DNA of 64,000 nt from Undaria pinnatifida (Eukaryota; Sar; Phaeophyceae; Laminariales; Alariaceae), in contig JABAKD010000029.1 in NCBI GenBank assembly GCA_012845835.1, positions 6,916,905-6,980,904 on the forward strand. The letters run 5' to 3'. Under the pieces are notes generated by a model. That model searched no databases and had not been told where the DNA came from. It saw nothing but the letters and a program-made list of their open reading frames with translations. Positions 58,663 to 64,000 of the stretch are shown here, piece after piece. The position numbers and the translations under genes were made by a program. How positions within the stretch are numbered: position 1 is the first letter of the stretch; each line of letters starts with the position of its first letter.

Positions 58663-58953
58663 CAGAAAAGAAGGCACAAATACCTGGCTTGGATGGCCAA
58701 ACCAGCGACTACCTCACGTCTGCCCGTGCTCGTCACAGGACCTCGTGCTTGCTCGTGCCCGACGTGGGGATGCTGACCTACACGCGATGCCTTTCTCGAA
58801 AGGACTGCGTGCAGGCCCTTCCATCCCCAAAACCAAACTTGCTCTATCCCAGTTCCCGATACAGACATGCCTCGGTATGTCTCCAATAAACCCTGCTTTG
58901 TCCGTTACTTCGTTTGCGGAGGCCGTTACTTCGTCTACGGACAAAACTACCCT
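58663..58953 (-). repeat. Split direct repeat block B, outer copy
   Basis: 291 bp copy of 50234-50524 at the 5' end of the element. Confidence 0.9.
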
Positions 58954-60025
58954 AGTTGTATAATTGACTAGCCATTCTGGTCCCGGTAGCAGAATAACGC
59001 GTCTCCACGCTCGACTTGTGCCTTTTGTTCCCAAGCCTCCTCCCCGCGAGCAAACGCACAGTGTCTGGGTTGCCCACCACAACTCCCGTCCCCAACTCGA
59101 TCCTTGCTGCCTGGTTTATTTGGGTTCTGCAACCCTCAAAAATCTGACGCAGTGTCTCAGCGTCCACAGTCTCTACCCCTTGCGCTATCATTGCCGTGCT
59201 TTGCTTCAGCAGATCCACGTACAACTTGCAACGGTCTTGTACCGTAGGCCCGTTCTCCTTCATTCGCACCAGAGTAGACTGAATGGTACCACCCTCAGCG
59301 ATCGCCTTCCACCGACCCTCGCTTGGCGGGGTGGGGTCGCCTGCCACAACTCATCTCCCCTCTGCATCTGACCTCTTGTGTTTTAGGGCGACTGACCACC
59401 TCGGTCTGGATGCGATGGGCCAATCATCCATCGGTTTACACCCCTGCTCTGATAGCCAGTGCTTGTGGAGAATGCCTATGTGGAACCTGAACGCGCGGCT
59501 CAGACACATCGCCATCCAAAAGTGCCGGCAACAAAGGCCAAGGGTCTGCAGCGTGCGGCATGAGCAGAGGTGGCTGCCACCCTTCATGGCGAGGACAAGG
59601 TAGCGCATATCCGTACCACCACGGTTCTCAACAATGCAGGCCACAGTCTCGACGTCGACAACCATATCCCCAAGGTATTCCAACTTGCCTAATGCCTCTG
59701 TGCTGTCAGGGCCGTCTACCAAGTGGTTGCCTGAGCCGCCGCAGAAAAGCGATGCGGCGTCGATCTCCTCCAGCATGAAATTCACAGGCCATACTCCAAG
59801 CCCGAACTTCAGCGGCTTCAAGAGCTCGTCTCCGAACCAAACAAAGGCCGTCCGCGGTAAGAACATCGTAGGCATGTGCAGCTGAGCGTTTCGAAGAGCA
59901 CTGCGGTCGCTCTGTTGTTCGATGGCACCATCCAAAAAGCCGAACAGCCTAACCGAGGAGGTCCTAGCGTTACAGACCCGCCGCCCCTGCGAGTTCATCC
60001 CGGCCGCGCGAAGCAAAAGCAACAC
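58954..60025 (-). CDS. MULE 2 C-terminal exon(s) with SWIM zinc finger
   Basis: One frame runs from about 60025 to a TGA at 59353-59351 and then continues open in the same frame to 58952. The first part holds the SWIM finger (CxC, nine residues, CxH-like) at about 59520-59580, a standard C-terminal DNA- or protein-binding module of MULE and FAR1-type transposases. The part after the TGA (ETLRQIFEGCRTQINQ) is helical and of ordinary composition, so the stop is probably a decay mutation. The exact acceptor was not fixed; a candidate is CTCGCAG before about 59985. Confidence 0.65.
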
Positions 60026-61003
60026 GAAATCGCCAAGGATGAGTAAATGTGTCAGATGTTACATGCGATAGGTACAATCGAAAATCGCGCATCACACGGC
60101 GATACTCTAAAAACTACCGCAGCAAAGGGAAGCCACCATCAGGTAGAGGTTACCTACAGAGAGACGTGAACCCATCTTCTTAAGGTTAGCAGTAACGAGG
60201 TGGTGGTCGGCCCAGCAAAACAAAAACACGCGCGGTGGGCACGATACCTCAACCACACGCACGGCTGGCACGATACCTCATAACAAAGGTAAAACACCCG
60301 AGACCACCCCATTTTGCATGGACAGATACTTACCAAAACTTTGCGTCGCATGCAAATTGCAGCTGTCCAACGCCACAACATAGTGAATCACTGCAAGGGC
60401 ACACTGCCATGATTTTGCGGGCACCAACCAACCCCCCCATTCCCCTCGCCCGAGCGGCGCAATTCACTGTTTGACAAGTTGACTTACACGATTCTGTCTG
60501 CAGATTTAAGGTGCACCGCCTGTCATAAATGAGTTTGAGTTCTAAAGAGGCCGGCTCCGCGCGTTACTTTCGTCGGACGTGAGATATGGAACCCTCCTTA
60601 CAGTTGGTACAGTTGGAAAGCTCACATCTGGCTAATATCGAAGGCCCAATATCAAATGGGTTTTGCACTGGTGGCGATGCGTTCATCGGGGGAAAGGGAT
60701 ACGTTTGAATCATCCGCTCTTCATCGTTGTTGCTTCATCTCAGTGAAGCTCACCCCCCCCCCTAATGAGTACAATCCCCCTTTCCCCTCCACCCTGCGCC
60801 GCCTCTGGGAGACCCGGAGTAAAGTTATTTGGGTTAGGTGTCTGGGAAACCTACCTGGGCACCCTTCATGACACCCTTCACCGCAATATCGTACGGCTCT
60901 TCACTTCAACGATGCAAGTTTCGAATAGAAGACAAAACGGTCGCATCACGCTCGGGCTATATTGTCCACTAGTTCGGACGAATGAAGCACACAGTATGCG
61001 TAC

Positions 61004-61202
61004 CTTCGACTCTGTTCGTCGTCCATGACGCCACGCAGAAGGACATCGGGGAGAATGCCACCGCCCAGCGCTCACGATCATGGTACAGCTGCATCAGGTA
61101 TTTCTCGGCCTTCGGAAAGGCTTCCAGTAACTCCGTGAAACTCTTCTCGAATTCAGATTTGTTGAGTCGGCCGCGCGCGTTGTAGAACATGTCACGGAAC
61201 GC
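61004..61202 (-). CDS. MULE 2 transposase exon (TTNRVEG)
   Basis: Acceptor GAAACAG before 61202 and donor GTACGC after 61004. It encodes AFRDMFYNARGRL, a helical middle and ERWAVAF..SWTTNRVEG. The ERWA and TT..VEG words are typical of the stretch following the catalytic core in MULE/FAR1 proteins. Confidence 0.7.
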
Positions 61203-61639
61203 CTGTTTCGAGTCGAGTATGTAGGGTTGGTGTTTATATATAACTGGCTCAACGGTTTTTTAATAAATACATCGCGTGCAAGTCACCGTCGGCGAGCACA
61301 TAATACTGCTGGTGAATAATAGCATTGACCAAAAAAGTGCAACCAATAAATCGGTGGTGAGGAGCCAGGTCAGCGATGAAATCGAGCTGCTCAGCGGTGA
61401 GCGTAGGAGGTAGCACCGAAACGATGAAGGAAGTTACTGTTACGTTGGATGAAAAATACAATTTGTGTAACATATTGACGAGTTAAAATATATTTGCATC
61501 GGGCCACCGCCTGGGGTCTCGCTACTCCCCTCATGCAATGATACTTTAGTACGTCCACGCAAGATACGCTGGTGTCGGGGACAACACCTCCTTGCTATCT
61601 CGTGGTCCCTCTCTACCGCAGGTTCTCTACATAGTTTAT

Positions 61640-62003
61640 CTACATAGCCCACCGGGAAACTAGATCCCAAGACTCCGGCGAGGTTCTTCGTGAGGTTCTG
61701 CCCAAGATGCCAAATACACCGCCGCTTGATCGCGAGGGGGAAAGTCTTGTCAGCTGCCGACCTCATGGCGATGTCCGCGTCTACGAGCATAACCTCAGGC
61801 GGCCGTCCTCTTGCTTCTTCAAAGGCCTCCAGCATCCACTCGAAGGTCTCCCTCGTTGTGTCGGCAGTGATTGTCTGGAAGACAATGCGCGTGTAGTACT
61901 CTCCATCGATCACAACCCCAAGGCCGAGCGGAAATCGATACCGGTTCTTCACGGCAGTGTCGTCGTAGAGGAGCACCTCGCCATACCGGGCTGCAAGCGC
62001 GAC
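61640..62003 (-). CDS. MULE 2 transposase catalytic exon
   Basis: Acceptor GGGCACAG before 62003. It opens with VALAARYGEVLLYDDTAVKN, the start of the MULE DDE core, and goes on through VDADIAMRSA and CIWHLGQN, the second catalytic block and the conserved WH. The frame stays open to about 61442. A donor GTAGAT near 61640 is a likely exon end but was not proven. Confidence 0.7.
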
Positions 62004-62210
62004 CTGTGCCCATGATGCGTGCATATGTCGTCGAGTGCGGTCGAAGCTAAGTGGTCAGCAGCAAGCTTAGCTAGACCAGGAGATAGAATGTGCACAGCAC
62101 GGACAAGCTATCAAAACCCAACAACACCGCTTCAGACACAAAGACTACATCACTTCGCTCCAGACACCGAGACTACACCACTAACCCCTGGCACACAACT
62201 CCTGACTTAC

Positions 62211-62303
62211 CTGCCCTGCCGTCATCCAAAACAAGTGCGTAAAGCGCCCGTGGCGGTCAAGCTTGACCTTCGAGACTCCGCCACCTTTTGTAGCTTCCCG
62301 GAC
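62211..62303 (-). CDS. MULE 2 exon, 31 codons
   Basis: Acceptor TCTTGCAG and donor GTAAGTC. It has the same length (93 nt) and borders as 46181-46273 of MULE fragment 1, with about half the residues the same (GGGVSKVKLD versus GGGVCEVKLD). This shows a conserved exon structure between diverged MULEs. Confidence 0.8.
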
Positions 62304-62707
62304 CTGCAAGAAACACATGGTAATTCCGGGACACATGCGAGTACACATAGGAGTTGCGCCAAATCGTTTAGACAACGACTATTCATGCATTAAGGTTCAC
62401 AGCTGACGCCAAAGACTCTGGAACCCTGTCAACCCTGCCATTGTTGTGGGCAGGGAAAAGTCAGGCATTATATGGCTGTACTGCATCTATGCTAGCCCTG
62501 TTCGACACCTGTTGTGTCTTATCGCTTGTGAAATAACCAGAGGTCCCAGGGCGCCGCAGTACAGAGCCAATTACACCCCAGCGCTATTAGGTACGTTAAA
62601 AACAGAAGTCGTAGTGCGAACGTCAAAGTTCGGAGAGTTCCTGCCGGTGCACGTACCACTACAACACAACAAAACTACCACAAAAAAAAGGATCATACGA
62701 ACCCCAC

Positions 62708-62886
62708 CTTGTCCAGCAACTCCTGCGCGCCGAACAGGTTTTCCCCGCCACTATGCTGGAATGCAGCGTTCTGGACGGCCCGAGTGTTGACTCGGCGATT
62801 GCGCCAGGCTTTTAACACCTTGGCCTGAACCGCTGGAGCAAGTCCCGCGTCTGCCAGACGGATAAGACGAGAATAAAGATGATAAG
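62708..62886 (-). CDS. MULE 2 exon with NRR..VQNA motif
   Basis: Acceptor GCGTCAG before 62886 and donor GTGGGG after 62708. WRNRRVNTRAVQNAAFQ matches VNRRAVQNAVQ of MULE fragment 1, and the exon ends at the equivalent codon (ELLDK versus DVYDE). This is a helical N-terminal region before the catalytic core. Confidence 0.75.
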
Positions 62887-63034
62887 CTGACGCGTTATAG
62901 AGCCCCACAACATGAATGGCATCGACGAAAGAATAACTCTTCCTTGTCTACCGACTTTACTGTACCATGAAACTCACAGCGTCGGCAGGACAACCACAAA
63001 CGAAATCACGACGAAGACTTCTTCGCACCAATCT

Positions 63035-64000
63035 CTACCCACCACCTGCATGCCGTGCGCGTCGCTTTTCCACTTCAAGAGCGACTTTGACTACGATATT
63101 GCTACTCGCGGGAAGTTCAGAAACCTCCACAAACATTCCAGCAGCTTCGAGTCCATCAAACTCCGATCTTATCGCGTCCATCCAAACGTCGGAATGCTTC
63201 GACGTACGAGCTGCGGTGTATGACGTTGGTTCCGGTCCCGCCTCTTTGACAAGACAATCCGGCAACTTCGTCTTCTCGCACTCCGCTTCATTCGCCGCCA
63301 GTAGCGCCTGGAACACACGGCCTCCTTCACAGAGCCCGATCGCACTAATCAGTCCGGCTACCCCTTCCCGACTGAGCGCCCTGGTCTGCGCTCTCGTACG
63401 TCCCTTCCGAATCTCTTCACCATCGCCCGGTCCTGACATGTGCGCTCCAAGTTGGCGTGCAGCAGTCCGGACCGCCGTGGGGGTCGGAGCTTTATTGTCA
63501 GAGGCTGACGCGTCGCTTCCATCCTGAGACGAAGAGTCGCTGTCAGATAATTCGCTGCTGACCGCTGATGTATCGTTCGGTTCCACATCTTCGGCGCGAA
63601 ACTCGTCGCCAGCTTGCGGTATCGGAGACACCGCTTGCGTCATCGGTGACACCGCACGGAGTTGGTGAGGAATTCTTCTCCCCAAAACCGGCAGTGGACT
63701 CGTCGGGGCGGAGACGAAGTCCTCCGTCCCTCCCAGCTCTGGCTCATCTTCTAGCCCCTGCGTCCCTCCCTGTTCCGGGACTTCCGACAACTGGGATAGT
63801 ACCGCTCCCACATCAAGCGTTGCCTCCCAGGTCACATCTCGGGTCTCCACCAACCTGTTCCCCCGCGTGAACATCCGCAAACAGTCACTTGGGTGGTCGA
63901 TGCCCGGCCCGAGGTAAAAGCAGCTCTCGGCCCGAGGTGACTACTTAGACGGGCGGTTCCAGCGGCAATACGCTAGGCGAAGGAACGGGTATGGCGAGGC
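63035..64000 (-). mobile_element. Ty1/copia retrotransposon fossil 2 (continues past right edge)
   Basis: Copia-family pol remains: the stretch following integrase (CFYLGPGIDHPSDCLRMFT and NRLVETRDVTWEA, read from the right edge), an acidic Ser/Asp-rich linker, and the first block of reverse transcriptase (SDVWMDAIRSEFDGLEAAGM). It is a different lineage from fossil 1 by linker sequence. It is partial in this window and broken at its left limit, next to MULE 2. Age unknown because no terminal repeats are in view. Confidence 0.75.

Larger units (their letters stand above)
49884..58953 (-). mobile_element. Ngaro-like tyrosine-recombinase retroelement, looks largely whole
   Basis: A 9.1-kb element on the minus strand with split direct repeats. 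Block B (58953-58663 and 50524-50234, 291 bp each) and block A (50765-50523 and 50126-49884, 243 bp each) are arranged B - coding region - A - B - A, the order known for Ngaro/PAT-type elements. Parts in order: a long tandem-repeat leader (about 58130-56280), a gag-like frame, reverse transcriptase/RNase H, then a tyrosine recombinase. The paired repeats look identical by eye, so insertion was recent. The three long frames are open, and no break was obvious. The outer right end abuts a MULE coding region, showing nested or adjacent insertion. Confidence 0.85.
58954..62886 (-). mobile_element. MULE transposon 2 (abuts the Ngaro element)
   Basis: Mutator-like transposase on the minus strand with several exons: 62886-62708 (NTRAVQNAAFQ), 62303-62211 (VSKVKLDRHGRFTHLFW), about 62003-61640 (YGEVLLYDDTAVKNRYRF, VMLVDADIAM, RRCIWHLGQNL), 61202-61004 (AFRDMFYNARG, SWTTNRVEG), a possible short exon about 60401-60343, and a C-terminal region about 60000-58960. 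DDE positions are suggested by YDDTA and DADIA. The C-terminal region has a SWIM zinc finger (SHLCSCRTLQTLGLCCRHFW: CxC..CxH). One in-frame TGA at 59353-59351 separates the SWIM part from the last 130 codons. The last codon ends 1-2 bases from the Ngaro border, so the 3' end may be cut by that insertion. No exon upstream of 62886 is visible before the copia fossil. Confidence 0.78.

Noticed and set aside
61249-61473. 74-codon minus-strand frame between MULE 2 exons
   Set aside because: It may be coding (TAEQLDFIADL), but no clear acceptor or donor joins it in phase, so it was not listed as an exon.

Overview
The window looks like nuclear DNA of a complex eukaryote with intron-rich, repeat-rich chromosomes, most likely a stramenopile such as a brown alga. 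The grounds are many short exons with clean GT..AG borders, introns of several hundred to several thousand bases, Gly/Asp-rich inserts inside exons, and a mix of Ty1/copia, Ngaro-type and MULE elements. No prokaryotic operon features are present. The lineage is an inference, not a match.

Layout. 1-850: left edge with a G-run, a palindromic repeat and a MITE. 851-9774 (minus strand): a multi-exon gene for a probably secreted NHL/beta-propeller protein that runs off the left edge. 9775-14995: mostly gene-poor, holding a 1.03-kb TA-flanked TIR element (11649-12683). 14996-18140: a broken Ty1/copia fossil. 18141-24730: gene-poor, with a 600-bp TTA/TTG microsatellite, tandem duplications, a 9-bp minisatellite and copies of a TIR (MITE) family. 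24731-44693 (minus strand): one large host gene of 17 exons, with every splice phase consistent, for a multi-pass membrane protein with an LTA-synthase-like sulfatase/phosphotransferase ectodomain. Its introns hold many simple-repeat arrays and MITEs. 45106-48727: a MULE fragment and its inverted copy, forming a palindrome with arms of about 1.86 and 1.58 kb. 49884-58953: a Ngaro-like tyrosine-recombinase retroelement with textbook split direct repeats that looks largely whole. 58954-62886: a second, distinct MULE of the same broad family, abutting the Ngaro end. 63035-64000: a second Ty1/copia fossil running off the right edge.

How the parts relate. The two host genes are both on the minus strand and both suggest cell-surface or extracellular roles: a polytopic sulfatase-fold enzyme and a secreted propeller protein. 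No functional link between them can be shown. The right third of the window is a transposon nest in which MULE, Ngaro and copia elements abut. One MITE family with GACGCGTGCTACGATAG-like ends is scattered through introns and intergenic DNA and ties the left and middle parts together. Exon borders were read by eye from splice consensus, phase and protein similarity remembered for the families. No database search was run.
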